From NCBI RefSeq assembly GCF_964340395.1, contig NC_135567.1, positions 6,639,399 to 6,703,398 of the forward strand: a stretch of 64,000 nucleotides of DNA, written 5' to 3'. The position numbers were made by a program, and so were the translations under genes. Within the stretch, counting starts at the first letter, position 1. Every line of letters begins with the position of its first letter. The stretch comes from Glandiceps talaboti. Lineage: Eukaryota; Hemichordata; Enteropneusta; Spengelidae. Shown here piece after piece: positions 34,901 through 46,600 of the stretch. The notes under the pieces were generated by a model, which was given only the letters and a program-made list of their open reading frames with translations, did no database searches and was not told the origin of the DNA.

Positions 34901-37690
34901 TACCAGAATTATGATTTTAGAATTTAGCTGGAAAATTTAAATGTTTAACATGTATTTTTACATAGGAAACTATGAATAATTTTTAAAATGAGGAAAATCA
35001 TAAAATATCATGCACTTTTTTATATTTTATTACTTATATGGGGTGACATGACTCACTCTAAAAGTTTAATGTTCAAATGTTTTTAGGAAATATGTTTTCT
35101 GGGGATTATAATTGGATTAATTACATATACATTGCTGTCGATGGGAACCTATTAATGCTCACCTATACAATGTATTTATTTTTTGATTAGATGGATATAA
35201 TTCAAGTGAAGGTGATATTCCAATAGAGCACATAATGTTGTACTTAGATATCTTGTTCTTTTATGTTCAAGTACTCTACAGTTTTGTTTAGGAATTTATT
35301 TAATTATTTGTATTTGACGCATTTACCCCTATGCTTAACACATGATTATGGGGGTAGGGGTAACACATCACACAGTATTAAGCTTCCCAATTGAGAACCC
35401 CTGGGACTAGAGTAAAACTTTGACCTGTTTCAGATACCTCTAATCCTCCTCTATCCCACAATGCATTTGGTGATTGGATCAAATAAGACGATACAGGAAG
35501 CAAAAAGCAAATGTATACCAGTGAAAAAACCCAAATCATGAATTTCACGGTGACTATCACAACCATTCCCTTTTTCACTACCAATTTTGAATACTTAGGA
35601 CTACAACCAAAGTAACTATTGCTTGTACTGATAGCTTGACATGTCTACAAATTAAAATGGACGACCAGGGGTCAAAGGACATACAGTTCCAGTACGAACT
35701 ACATAATTATTATCTGAAGTCAAGAGTATGTACCACCAGAAGTAATGGTGGTACAACCAAGTTACAACTAATTTTAGATACCTTGACCTGTCCACTATCT
35801 TCAACTAAAGTTGTAGGGTCATAGGTCAAATATTAACAAAATGGCGACTGTCCAAAGAAAGTATACATTCACTCATATAGGTGGTTTTTAGTAAACAATT
35901 CCTTTATTTTGGGCGGATCCCATCTCACAACCCCTGAAGTTAGGACCAAAGTGAAATTGTTTTTGGATACCTTAACATGTCTACTATTATCAATGAACGT
36001 CATTCAGTGAAATTGCATTTCTTAAAGAAATGGGAATTTTTTTAAAAACCATGTTTTTACCCTATGGCAATATTCGTACTTGTAGAATTTTGGGTTTGCA
36101 TAATATACCCTAACTTTAGCAGGGCACTCATGGTAGTGTATCATGACATAATTTGAGATCAGGTCAGGTATTTCAAAGTTCATGACCACATATGTCCTAT
36201 CACACTACACATATAGTAGGTGACAGTATAGGCCAAAGATTTGACCTCAAATTGTTAACTAATGTGGCCATGTTGGGTCATGTGAGGGATCATGAGGTAA
36301 AAGATCATAAAGTGCTGGGTCAAATGTATCTAACCCTAACCCTAACATAAGTTCAACTGAGTGATGCCAATTTGCTATGTAAAGTTGTCAAATTGACTAT
36401 TAGTATTACATGGTTTTGTATGGGGGTCAAAGGTCATCCATGTATGCATTTTTTTGGAATTTTATGTAATTTTTTGTGTTTGGTTACTCATATAACATAT
36501 ATCTAAATGTAAGAGAAGTTGCAAGAATGTAGGACTACCAGAATTATGATTTTAGAATTTAGCTGGAAAATTTAAAATTTTAACATGTACTTTTACATAG
36601 GAAACTATGAATAATTTTTAAAATGAGGAATATCATAAAATATCATGCACTTTTTTTATAATTTATTACTTATATGGGGTGACATGACTCACTCTAAAAG
36701 TTTAATGTTCAAATGTTTTTAGGAAATATGTTTTCTGGGGGTTATAATTGGAAAAATTACATATACATTGCTGTCGATGGGAACCTATTAATGCTCACCT
36801 ATACAATGTATTTATTTTTTAATTAGATGGATATAATTCAAGTGAAGGTGATATTCCAATAGAGCACATAATGTTGTACTTAGATATCTTGTTCTTTTAT
36901 GTTCAAGTACTCTACAGTTTTGTTTAGGAATTTATTTAATTATTTGTATTTGACGCATTTACCCCTATGTTTAACACATGATTATGGGGGTAGGGGTAAC
37001 ACATCATACAGTATTAAGCTTCCCAATTGAGAACCCCTGGGACTAGAGTAAAACTTTGACCTGTTTCAGATACCTCTAATCCTCCTCTTTCGCACATTGA
37101 ACTGCATTTGGTGATTGGATCAAATAAGACGATACAGGAACCAAAAAGCAAATGTATACCAGTGAAAAAAAAACAAATCATGAATTTCACGGTGACTATC
37201 ACAACCATTCCCTTTTTCACTACCAATTTTGAATACTTAGGACTACAACCAAACTAACTATCGCTTGTACTAATAGCTTGACATGTCTACAAATTAAAAT
37301 GGACGACCAGGGTCAAAGGTCATACAGTTCCAGTACGAACTACAAAATTGTTATCTGAAGTCAAGAGTATGTACCACCAGACGTAATGGTGGTACAACCA
37401 AGTTACAACTAATTTTAGATACCTTGACCTGTCCACTATCTTCAACTAAAGTTGTAGGGTCATAGGTGAAATATTAACAAAATGGCGACTGTCCAAAGAA
37501 AGCATACATTCACTCATATAGGTGGTTTTTAGTGAACAATTCCCTTATTTTGGGCGGATCCCATCTCACAACCCCTGAAGCTAGGACCAAAGTGAAATTG
37601 TTTTTGGAAACCTTCACATGTCTACTATTACCAATGAACGCCATTTAGTGAATTTTCTAATCTTAAAGAAATGGGAATTGTTTTAAAAGT
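31902..37690. repeat. AGGTCA-rich tandem array, right half (three long units)
   Basis: Three more copies of the roughly 1.63-kb unit described at 3140-5885. Telomere motifs are at 32101, 34701 and 36331, and the GAGAACCCCTGGG landmark is at about 33150, 35390 and 37025. The first copy is longer because it keeps the 300-bp sub-repeats and has a SINE inserted. AGGTCA half-sites are frequent, often as AGGTCAAAGGTCA (a DR1 arrangement). Recurring short ORFs (such as 35378-35584 and 37014-37226, minus) are repeat copies, not genes. Confidence 0.9.
32744..33100 (-). mobile_element. tRNA-derived SINE
   Basis: Read on the minus strand, it starts with a tRNA-like head containing an A box (TAGCATGACCGG) and a B box (GGTTCGAGCCC, plus-strand 33037-33047). 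It ends with an L2-like tail (TAAAGCGCTTTGAGCACGG, GCGCTATATAAG) and an ATT repeat. A CACAT target duplication flanks it (32739-32743 and 33101-33105). The other array copies show the empty site. Confidence 0.9.
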
Positions 37691-38956
37691 AACCAATGTC
37701 ATGAGCCTATGGCAAGATTCGTACTTGTAGAATTTTTGGGTCATGTAATATACACTAGTTTTAACAGTTTTAGAGTTTAGTAACTATACCCAGAAAGAGA
37801 GTTTAATAATTTACATTTGTGGTGAGTTTTGTTAGATTTGAAGCATTTAATGATCCTAACCCTAGCACATACATTAAGTATAGAGTGACATGCATATCAA
37901 AATGGGTCCGAACATTTTTTTTGATGACATACACTAGCTCTGAGAAGAGAGAAACCCTCAGACTACAACAAAAGTGAAACTCATTTTGGATAGATCTTGA
38001 TGTCCGCTATAACATATTACCAACCCATAGGTCATAGGTCAAGTATTATGGATGATGGAAGGTTCCAAACAAAAGTGCATTTTTGGACCCATTTTTACGC
38101 TTTTCGTGTTTTTGACCATCAAACCTAATGTTTGTCAGTTCGTACAAAGAAAAGTAGAGTGATTTGAAACATTTTACAACTTTTGCTAGAAGGCGTATTT
38201 ATCCCTTAATACTTGCTGCAAAAATCTGCTCTCTTGAGCTATTTTTTCTTTGTTAACCCTAGCACCCCCATGAAAAACTGTAGAAATACCACCCTAATTT
38301 CAAATTGGTGTAAAAAGACTAAATGTATATATTTTTTCTTCAAACAACTTTTTGTAGCTTTAGAATGCCCTAATGTGTAACGTCTGTGAGTTTAAACACT
38401 AACACTCTACATCTTCATGTACAACCTTACCCTCTCAAAAGGGGATCCAGAAATGAATTTTGAATATTTTTTTTCATGCATAATATATGTTGTTAACCTC
38501 CTCAAGACCTTTAAAATGATGCCTCATTTGTCAAAATCGAACCACGGGAAGTATCCCATAACCAACTTTTCAAATTTTGAAAACCGGAAAGAATCCAAGG
38601 CATGAGGAGGTCTAGTGCATTATATACCCTCACTGTATTTTGGGGGATAAAAGGTTTTTTTTTTTTACCTTTTTGGTGGGGGTTGGAGTTCGGACCTAGA
38701 GAGTTCAAATCCTCTTGGGTATTGTGTTCTAATGCAATGAGGGTTTCTGGGAAATGACCTTAAGAAAGGTCACTTTTTTGTAATTGGTCAATGTTGTACG
38801 CCAAACAGTATTCATGGGTTAGGGTTAAAACGGTTATCCATACCTGAAAGAGCATCAAAAGTGATATATTCTTGCATAAAAAAGGACAAAAAACCAATCA
38901 TCATAAATATGAGGTCATGACCTGTGTAAAGGTCACATTCATCATTGACCATATGT
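37691..38956. other. Non-coding spacer beyond the array
   Basis: Diverged sequence with scattered AGGTCA-like and CTAACCCTA-like words. No gene seen. GTAATTGGTCAATGTTGTACG at 38780 echoes the left subtelomeric-like region. Confidence 0.4.
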
Positions 38957-39097
38957 CCATAGTTAGGGGCAGGGTTAGTGTTAGGGTTGGGGTTAGGGTT
39001 AGGGTTGGGGTTAGGGTTAGGGTTACGGTTGGGGTTAGGGTTTGGGTAGGGTTAGGGTTAGGGTTAGGGTTAGGGTTAAGGTTAGGGTTAGGGTATG
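38957..39097. repeat. Second telomere-like TTAGGG tract
   Basis: About 140 bp of GGGTTA/GGGGTT variants in the same orientation as 1-345, ending directly at the Gypsy LTR. It is interstitial. Confidence 0.85.
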
Positions 39098-39696
39098 TGT
39101 AACGAAGTTTGGTATAAGGCCGTGTATAGTTGCCTTCAACTTCACTTGTTAACTCTTAGATCGAATTACCAAAGTCTCAGCACAACACACTCACTAGATA
39201 TACAGGCAAGCACGCAGAACTTCTTGAGAAGGAGTTGTGAACTTTATTTAGAGCCAAGACAGCTCTCACCTCAAACCAGTCACAAAACTGAAGTCACAAA
39301 CTAAAAAACCCATTCTTATAGCATTCCCATCCCATAATAACACTACTTCCATCCCATTGGCTACAAAGGATCACATGCTCTAAAATTGAATTATGATTGG
39401 TCATTATTTTTGGGAGAGTTACTAAACATAAGAAAGCTACCCTGGATACAAGGATTGTTTATCCAGGTGTAAAGATCTCTTGTATCTCTTGCTGAATAGG
39501 TGTGAAAATTAATATCAAGACTTTCTTTTGATCTCAGAGTTACTTTGTTTTCACAAGGTCAGTGTTCCAGGTGAAAGGATTATACTGAATTCCTTCATTA
39601 AAGGTCAAAATGATAGTCACTGAAAATGGTCATCGCCCTTTAACTAGAGGTCAAACTGATAACTCAACAATCGTCATTTCTTTTAACTCTATGACA
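39098..39696 (-). repeat. 3' LTR of the Gmr1-like element
   Basis: Read on the minus strand it runs from TGTCATAGAG to TTCGTTACA, a TG..CA LTR of about 599 bp. Positions 39222-39696 match 43961-44429. The inner edge is supported by a polypurine tract at 39697-39712. The outer edge is inferred from the TG..CA rule. Confidence 0.8.
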
Positions 39697-39712
39697 CCTT
39701 CCTATTTTCCCT
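39697..39712 (-). other. Polypurine tract
   Basis: AGGGAAAATAGGAAGG on the minus strand lies directly before the 3' LTR start TGTCATAG, as expected for plus-strand DNA priming in reverse transcription. Confidence 0.8.
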
Positions 39713-40119
39713 AGAAAAGCTGTACTTTTCAAAGAAAAATGCTCACAACCAATTCCAGTCGTAGTATGTAAAATAACAAGTAGTGCTCTAGGGTAAATAA
39801 CCCAAATTCTTTTGAAAGTGTTCTGAAATATCAGTCAGTGCATGTCCGTAGCACGTACATCCTGAAACCAGAATTGTAGCTCGTTGTTTAAACATGTTGT
39901 TCGACTGAAGGTGATGATCAAGTGTCCATTTCATCAACAATTGTAAGGTCATAGTCTTTAACCGTGAAACAACAAGAGCTTGATGTCCGAGGCATTAGTC
40001 TGATGAACATATAATTAGTGGGATAGCAGGTGAATCACAATGAAGTATGACAACAAATTTGACGTGTGTGTACAATATTAAGCAACTACAATATATGTAC
40101 TCTAAAAAAATCAAAAAAA

Positions 40120-40121
<2 letters not shown>

Positions 40122-40155
<34 letters not shown>

Positions 40156-40156
40156 A

Positions 40157-40212
<56 letters not shown>
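40122..40212. repeat. (CA)n microsatellite
   Basis: A dinucleotide run between the pol pseudogene and the 3' LTR. ORFs across it are artefacts. Confidence 0.95.
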
Positions 40213-40213
<1 letters not shown>

Positions 40214-40326
40214 AAACTAATGCCTATGTGCAATGTTATCTACTTTCTTAAAAATTGTGGTCTCAACTAAATACTCTTATTACATAAGTATATCATGTCG
40301 AATTTAGAACTGAAGTAGTTCAGAAT

Positions 40327-43300
40327 TTACAATCTTGACAAAGCGTCAGCATTCTGATTATTGGCTCCAGGTCTATGTTTAATTTGAAACGTATATAGTT
40401 GTAACTCTAATGACCACCTAAGCAGGCGATTATTGGTAGATTTGACTCTCTCCAACCATTGTAATGGCTGATGGTCAGTCAGGATGGTGAACTGTGTACC
40501 ATAGAGGTACACATGTAGCATCTTAAGTGCCCATACTATGGCAAGACATTCTTTTTCTACAATTGGATAAACTTCTTCTCTGGGTAGAAGTTTTCTACTT
40601 AAATACATGACTGGGTGCTCTTCCCCTGATTCACCAATTTGGCTCAGGACTGCACCAATGCCCCTATTGGACGCATCTGTTTGAAGAATAAATTCCCTGT
40701 TGAAATCAGGGCTTGTCAGAACAGGTTCAGTCATCAACAACTCTTTCAAGATGTTGAATGCACTTTCGCATTTCTCATTCCAAACTACACATTTTGGATT
40801 TACTTTCTTTGTCAAGCCTGTCAAAGGACTTGCTACACTAGAAAAGTTAGGAATGAATTTTCTGTAATATCCAGCCAAACCAAGGAAGCAAATCAACGTA
40901 CATCTTTCTTTGTGATAGGTCTTGGAAAGTTGTTGATAGCCGCGACCTTTTCTGGGTCTGCTTCTACTTTCCCATTACCAACAATGTGACTAAAAAGTTT
41001 GGCCTTTGACATCCCAATAAAACACTTATCAGGCCTTAATGTTAGATAAGCATCTCGAACTTTGTCTAAAACAGCCCTAAGTTCTACAAGGTGATCATCC
41101 CATGGTTTGCTGTGTATACTCATGTCATCAAAGTAAGCTTTTGCAAATGATTCACACCCTGTCAACAGTTTGTCCATAAGACGCATAAATGTTGCAGGTG
41201 CATTCTGCATTCCAAACGGCATTACTGTGTATTCAAAGATCCCCCATGGTGTACTAAAGGCTGACTTTGCCCTATCTAGCATCCTTATCTAAGGGTATTT
41301 GCCAATATCCCTTTGTTAAGTCTAGAGTACTTATATATTTTGCTTGCCCAACCTGATCTAAGATCTCATCAATTCGAGGCATTGGGTATGGATCAAACTG
41401 TGTTATCCCATTTAACTTTCGGTAATCTGTGCAAAAACGCATAGACCCATCTTTCTTTGGAACTAACACTATAGGTGATGCCCAAGGACTTTGTGAAGGT
41501 TGAACGATACCAGCTTCTATCATCTTATCTAGTTCCTGTTTAACAATGTCCTTAGTTGCAAGTGGTAGCCGATAGGGTTTCTGATAAATTGGAATCTCAC
41601 TATTGATTATTACTCTATGCTCAATCAAATCCGTTTTGCCAGGAACGTCTGAAAAGATATCCTGATACTCGACTAACAAATCCACTGCTTCCTGCCTTTG
41701 CTGTTCACTTAGATCACTACATATAGTAACTTGCTCCCAACCTTGAGTTTGAACTAACTGTGGTTTAAAGTTAATATCTCCTGCACAAACTACATCCTCA
41801 CTAGACTGAACTAGTTCAGTTAATAAGCATTCTTTGCGTTCAACCCATAACTTTAACAAATTAACATGAAATGTGCGAAGTCTTTTACGCTTAATTCCTA
41901 CATCTATCTCATAGTTTACTTCATTTACTCTTCTTGTTACTGTGTATGGCCCATGCCAACTAGCTTCCAATTTACCACTACTTGTGGGTAAGAGGAGGAG
42001 GACTTTATCCCCTACATTAAATGAACGTTGTCGTGCAGCTTGATCATACCAAGTCTTTTGAATTTCCTGTGCCTCTACCAAATTATTATTTGCAAGTTCC
42101 ATCATACTCTTCATACGGTCTTGCATTTCAACTATGTATGAAACAACAGAAGGAGATTCCCCCAATTCCCCAGTGTAAATCTCCTTAGCTATAGAAAGAG
42201 GGCCTCTAACTGGTCTCCCATATAAAAGCTCAAAAGGTGAAAATCCTGTTGATTGCTGTGGTACTTCTCGATAAGCGAAAAGTAGATAAGGTATATACTG
42301 ATCCCATGTTAAAGGTTCCTCCCTAGCATACTTTCGAAGCATCTGTCTAAATGTGCCATTAAATCTCTCTACTAACCCATTACTCCCCTTTGAATAGGCC
42401 GTACATTTCAAATGAGATATCTTCAATTCCTGACACAGTTGTTTAGTTAAAATTGACATAAAGTTGGTACCCTGATCAGTGATAATTTCTTCTGGTATTC
42501 CTACCCTTGAAAATACTGTAATTAGCTGATCCACAATAGTTTTGGTTTCTTGATTCTTGATTGGAATGGCTTCAGGAAATCTAGTTGCATAGTCACAAAT
42601 GACAAGCAAGTACCGATTTCCAGCCTTAGCGCGGGGTAAGGGACCCAATATTTCACATCCAATTCTCTTGAACGGAATATCAATAGTTGGTAAAGGTATC
42701 AAGGGAGCCCTATTAGCAAAACGGGAGCGAGCTGTCTTCTGACAATCGGGACAAGATTTACAATACTGACATATCTGAAAAGATACCCGGTCAGTTAAAA
42801 TTCTGTAAGACCCTGTCCTTCGTCTTTTCAGTACCAAGGTGCCCAGCTAAGGGAATATCATGAGCCAATTCCAAAATAGCTAATCTACATGATTTAGGCA
42901 CAACTATTTGTTCAAAAATTTTGTCCTGTTTATAACGTGAACTCCATTTCCGGTATAACAATCCATTTCGTTTGAAGAAACATGACCTTGAACTGTCTAT
43001 TTCATCACCTTCAACTACTCTGTCTCGTATGCCAGAAAGGGTTCGATCTTCTTCTTGCAATTTGATCAATACCTTAGGATCTGTGGGCAGACCATTGACC
43101 TCACTTACATTACTATCATGATTACCTAATGTTTCATCTCCAAGGCAGGCACTGCCATGGTTTGCAACATTAATATCATTATCCCTCACTGTACTATCAA
43201 TGTTATTGTTTCTAGTCTCTTTGTTCTCCCCACTCACTGTATAATCAATGTAATCGCTACTAATCTCCTTACTCTTAATTCCTGAATTCCTAACATCAAC

Positions 43301-43591
43301 AAGTTCTTCTTTTTCCTCCTGTTCCAATTTCTTTTGTTGCTTCCTAGTTACAATTAAAGCTTCTCCAAATTCATGCTTACTTTTATGTTTCATAACTGAG
43401 ATTGAATTTTCCCAGGCCAGCCCGATCTCGTTTCCGAGCAGAACATCTTTATCCAAATTCTCATGGACTCCTGCATCAATATAGCCAGAGAAATAACTGC
43501 ATTTCACATATATACGGGCCACAGGCAAATCCTGACTACTGTAAACCCCATTGATTCGTACAATTCTCCATGTATATGACTCAGGGGACAC
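40327..43591 (-). pseudogene. Gmr1-like pol: protease end, integrase, RT, RNase H
   Basis: In transcription order: DVLLGNEIG (protease C-terminus, near 43440); an integrase zinc-binding part with LAHDIPLAGHLG and CKSCPDCQK; an integrase core with CDYATRFPEA, ITDQGTNF and a following Glu (DDE); then reverse transcriptase with KQELDKMIEAGIVQPSQSPW, YRKLN, PYPMPRIDEIL and AYFDDM (the catalytic YxDD-type box, near 41140); then RNase H with QTDASNRGIGAVLSQ and the terminal NADALSRL. Frame breaks near 42790, 41277 and 40895 separate four ORFs. The 5' end is truncated at the inserted non-LTR tail. It would normally produce the polyprotein for reverse transcription and integration; this copy cannot. 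Confidence 0.9.
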
Positions 43592-43592
43592 T

Positions 43593-43960
43593 AATTATTA
43601 TTATTATTATTATTAGACTTTATTTAATCTCGATAGACTGTTGAGCCAGTGGCTCTTCTCACACAGTGTCGAGAAAAACATTAAAATATATACAATATAT
43701 ACATTAAATACTGCACACATCAAATGAGGACAAAACAAGCAAAAATATAATGGGTACAATAACAAAATAGACGAACATCAACAATACACTACTGAAATTA
43801 TGAATCACTTGAAATTGAAAAATGATATTTACATTTGCTTTTAAAAGCCTGCAGTGAGGGACATGATTTTAAGTCAAGTGGTAAACTGTTCCATATTTTT
43901 ACACCACTGTAGGTAAAACTTTTTTAAAAAAACTCGGTTCTATGTTTTGGAATGTATAAA
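43593..43960 (-). mobile_element. Non-LTR retrotransposon 3' end with (AAT)n tail
   Basis: On the minus strand, the last codons of a LINE ORF2 are readable (TYSGVKIWNSLPLDLK, FKSKCKYHF, stop TAA). A 3' UTR and an (AAT)n tail follow at 43593-43615. It replaces the 5' LTR edge and gag of the Gypsy element. It is heavily 5'-truncated, as usual for such insertions. Confidence 0.8.
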
Positions 43961-44429
43961 TCTTGAGAAGGAGTTGTGAACTTTATTTAGAGCCAAGACA
44001 GCTCTCACCTCAAACCAGTCACAAAACTGAAGTCACAAACTAAAAAACACATTCTTATAGCATTCCCCATCCCATAATAACACTACTTCCATCCCATTGG
44101 CTACAAAGGATCACATGCTTTAAAATTGAATTATGATTGGTCATTATTTTTGGAAGAGTTACTAAACATAAGAAAGCTACCCTGGATACAAAGATTGTTT
44201 ATCCAGGTGTAAAGATCTCTTGTATCTCTTGCTGAATAGGTGTGAAAATTAATATCAAGACTTTCTTTTGATCTCAGAGTTACTTTGTTTTCACAAGTTC
44301 AGTGTTCCAGGTGAAAGGATTATACTGAATTCCTTCATTAAAGGTCAAAATGATAGTCACTGAAAATGGTCATAGCCCTTTAACTAGAGGTCAAACTGAT
44401 AACTCAATATTTCTTTTAACTCTATGACA
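43961..44429 (-). repeat. 5' LTR remnant of the Gmr1-like element
   Basis: Nearly identical to 39222-39696 apart from single changes and a roughly 10-bp gap. Its inner end is lost at the non-LTR insertion. Confidence 0.88.
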
Positions 44430-45536
44430 GACATAGAGATCAAGTCACAGCCCCCCTTGATAGTCAAATACTTGTGCCCTCCCATTTGTATCCACACTCA
44501 TTGTTCACAACCCTCCCCTATTTCTACCAAGTCATCCACCCCAACCGTAAATTCCGACTGTAGCCAACATATGAATGTTTTTTATTTACATGACTATAAT
44601 ATACTAGATTACTGTCCTAAAACGACTACTTCTTTACTTAACCAACTTCTCACGTATGCAACAACACTTCACATAGACGTTAGGCCTAAAAAAAATTGTG
44701 TGGTTCGAATTACGCTCAATTTTAGAATAGGTGGGGTAGGTATATTTTTAAATATATTTTATTATATTTTACTTTTACATGTCTTGTTCAGGTAGTTCTG
44801 TTTCCATTGTTTTCCAAGTTGTCTCTGTTATTTGTTTCTTCTCATCATATGTACAGCCATTACAGATTGGAAGAATAGTTTTATATTGTCTTTTTAAGGT
44901 GGTGTCAGTTTTCGCATCTACTATTTCTAGCGACTTTTTTTTTCTCGAATATGTAAAACAAAAATTAGGTTCGCCTGTAAAACACAAGGTGGGGTCGGGT
45001 AACCGGAACCGCATATTGTTTACTAGGCCATACCAGATAACCTGTAAGCTGAAAAGCAACATTTTTTATTACGTTCACTATCTACCGTTAGAGACAACGA
45101 AAGCGAAGCCACGTTTCACGGCTAGTATCCTGTGTGTTTTTCCATCCAATAGTAAAACACTCATTTTCGGGTACACAAATAACGATTCTAGGAAAACTGC
45201 CCCCCCCCCCGACAACTGACCCAGAAGGACAACTGCCCCCCCCCCCCCCCGGACTACTGCCCCGGAACGAAAAAAAGCTGCCGTAATTTGCATACATTAT
45301 ACTCACTACATTCACATGTTTTACTCTATTGTTATCTGTGATAATTGTTATGTCATTCATAAAAGTTGGCATGATGATTTGACTTACTAATTCACATAAT
45401 TTTCTGGAACATTCTTCTCCTCTTTTCAACCAGTTAACAATTCTCGACGTGTTTAAGTTACACAAGTATTTAGTAGGTGTTTTTGTTTACGACTAATACA
45501 CAATAATTTACCACACTCTATAACCCATTAATGCAC
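44430..45536. other. Non-coding region with poly-C tracts
   Basis: No supported gene. Positions 45200-45265 contain C-runs and GGACAACTGCC, the reverse complement of the minisatellite at 46130-46600. Positions 45308-45376 are repeated directly at 46003-46072 (TTTTACTCTATTG, ATCTGTGATAATTG). Confidence 0.5.
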
Positions 45537-45995
45537 GCTGTTTAATAATGAATACAATACACGACAGAAGGTTCAGGGCAATTTATGTATTCCTCCAGTG
45601 AAGACATCAGTTGAACAACAATCAATATCATATACAGGTGCAACTACATGGAACGACATCAAATACAATATCAGGAATGAACCAACACGACATAGTTTCA
45701 AGTGCTTACTTAAAATGGATTTACTAAAAGAATATATAACATAGTTGGCATTCTTTACCGAACTTTCTTCTCATCGCTTGTAAAATGACTGGGATTAGGA
45801 TGGGGGTTGGGGGCGGGGAGTGCGTTTAGTGACACCCGTGAATGTTTAGCTATTAACCATTAATGTGAGGGGTCAGACTTGATTAGCAAAGCTATTTTCT
45901 GACTCCCATTACCTGTATAAATGTTGTGTATAAAAAGTGATCTGAAATTATTTCTTGTACAGGTAATAAAAATCAATCATTCAATCAATCAATTT
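45537..45995 (+). mobile_element. Non-LTR retrotransposon 3' end with (TCAA)n-like tail
   Basis: Positions 45537-45744 encode the end of a LINE ORF2 (RNEPTRHSFKCLLKMDLLKEYIT-like, with SYTGATTWNDI before it) and stop at TAG near 45742. A 3' UTR follows, ending in AATAAAAATCAATCATTCAATCAATCAA. It is a different family from the one at 43593-43960. Confidence 0.78.
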
Positions 45996-46116
45996 ATTTA
46001 TACTCATATTTGCACGTTTTACTCTATTGTCATCTGTGATAATTGTTACGACAATTATAAAAGTCGGCATGTTGCTTTAACTTACCACCGCAATTCATCG
46101 GTAATACTAGCTTTTA

Positions 46117-46600
46117 TTTTGGGGGGGGGGGGGGTTGCAGTAATCCGGGGGGCAGTTATCCTTCGGGGCAATTGTCCAGGGGGCAGTTGTCCTTAGGGGG
46201 CAGTTGTCCTTAGGGGGAAGTTGTCCTTAGGGGCAGTTGTCCGGGGGGCAGTTGTCCTTAGGGGGCAGTTGTCCTTCGGGGGCAATTGTCCGGGGGGGGG
46301 GGCAGTTGTCCTTAGGGGGCAGTTGTCCTTTGGGGGCAATTGTCAAGGGGGCAGTTGTCCTTAGGGGGCAGTTGTCCTTTGGGGGCAGTTGTCTGGGGGG
46401 CAGTTGTCCAGGGGGAAGTTGTCCGGGGGCAATTGTCCGGGGGGCAGTTGTCCACGGGCAATTGTCTGGGGGGGGGGGGTAGTTGTCCTTCGGGGGCAGT
46501 TGTCCGGGGCAATTGGCTGGGGGGCAATTGTCCTTTGGGGGCAGTTGTCCTTCGGGGGGCAGTTGTCCGGGGGCAGTTGTCGGGGGGGGGGGGCAGTTGT
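46117..46600. repeat. G-rich minisatellite (GGGGCAGTTGTCC)n
   Basis: About 25-30 irregular copies of a 13-19 bp unit built around GGGGCAGTTGTCC, with G-runs up to 14. All six frames lack stops over long stretches, so the apparent Gly/Val/Gln- or Pro/Thr-rich ORFs here are artefacts. Four or more G-runs in close spacing could form G-quadruplexes on the plus strand. Confidence 0.92.

Larger units (their letters stand above)
39098..44429 (-). mobile_element. Gmr1-like Ty3/Gypsy retrotransposon, decayed
   Basis: Minus-strand element with an LTR pair (43961-44429 as 5' remnant, 39098-39696 as 3'). The pol domain order is protease end, integrase, reverse transcriptase, RNase H. Integrase before reverse transcriptase is typical of Copia but is known in the Gmr1-like branch of Gypsy. 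gag, the primer-binding site and the start of protease are missing, replaced by a non-LTR fragment at 43593-43960. Several frameshifts mark it as inactive. A matching target duplication was not found at the two outer borders. Confidence 0.85.

Noticed and set aside
35378-37226. Similar ORFs of 68-70 codons at 35378-35584 and 37014-37226, also 4248-4454
   Set aside because: They are the same position in successive copies of the AGGTCA-rich array, with stops and indels varying; no sign of protein selection.
44775-45465. ORFs of 95-146 codons around 45 kb
   Set aside because: They run through C-rich repeat sequence or overlap on opposite strands; a possible donor near 45385 was not supported by any recognisable protein.
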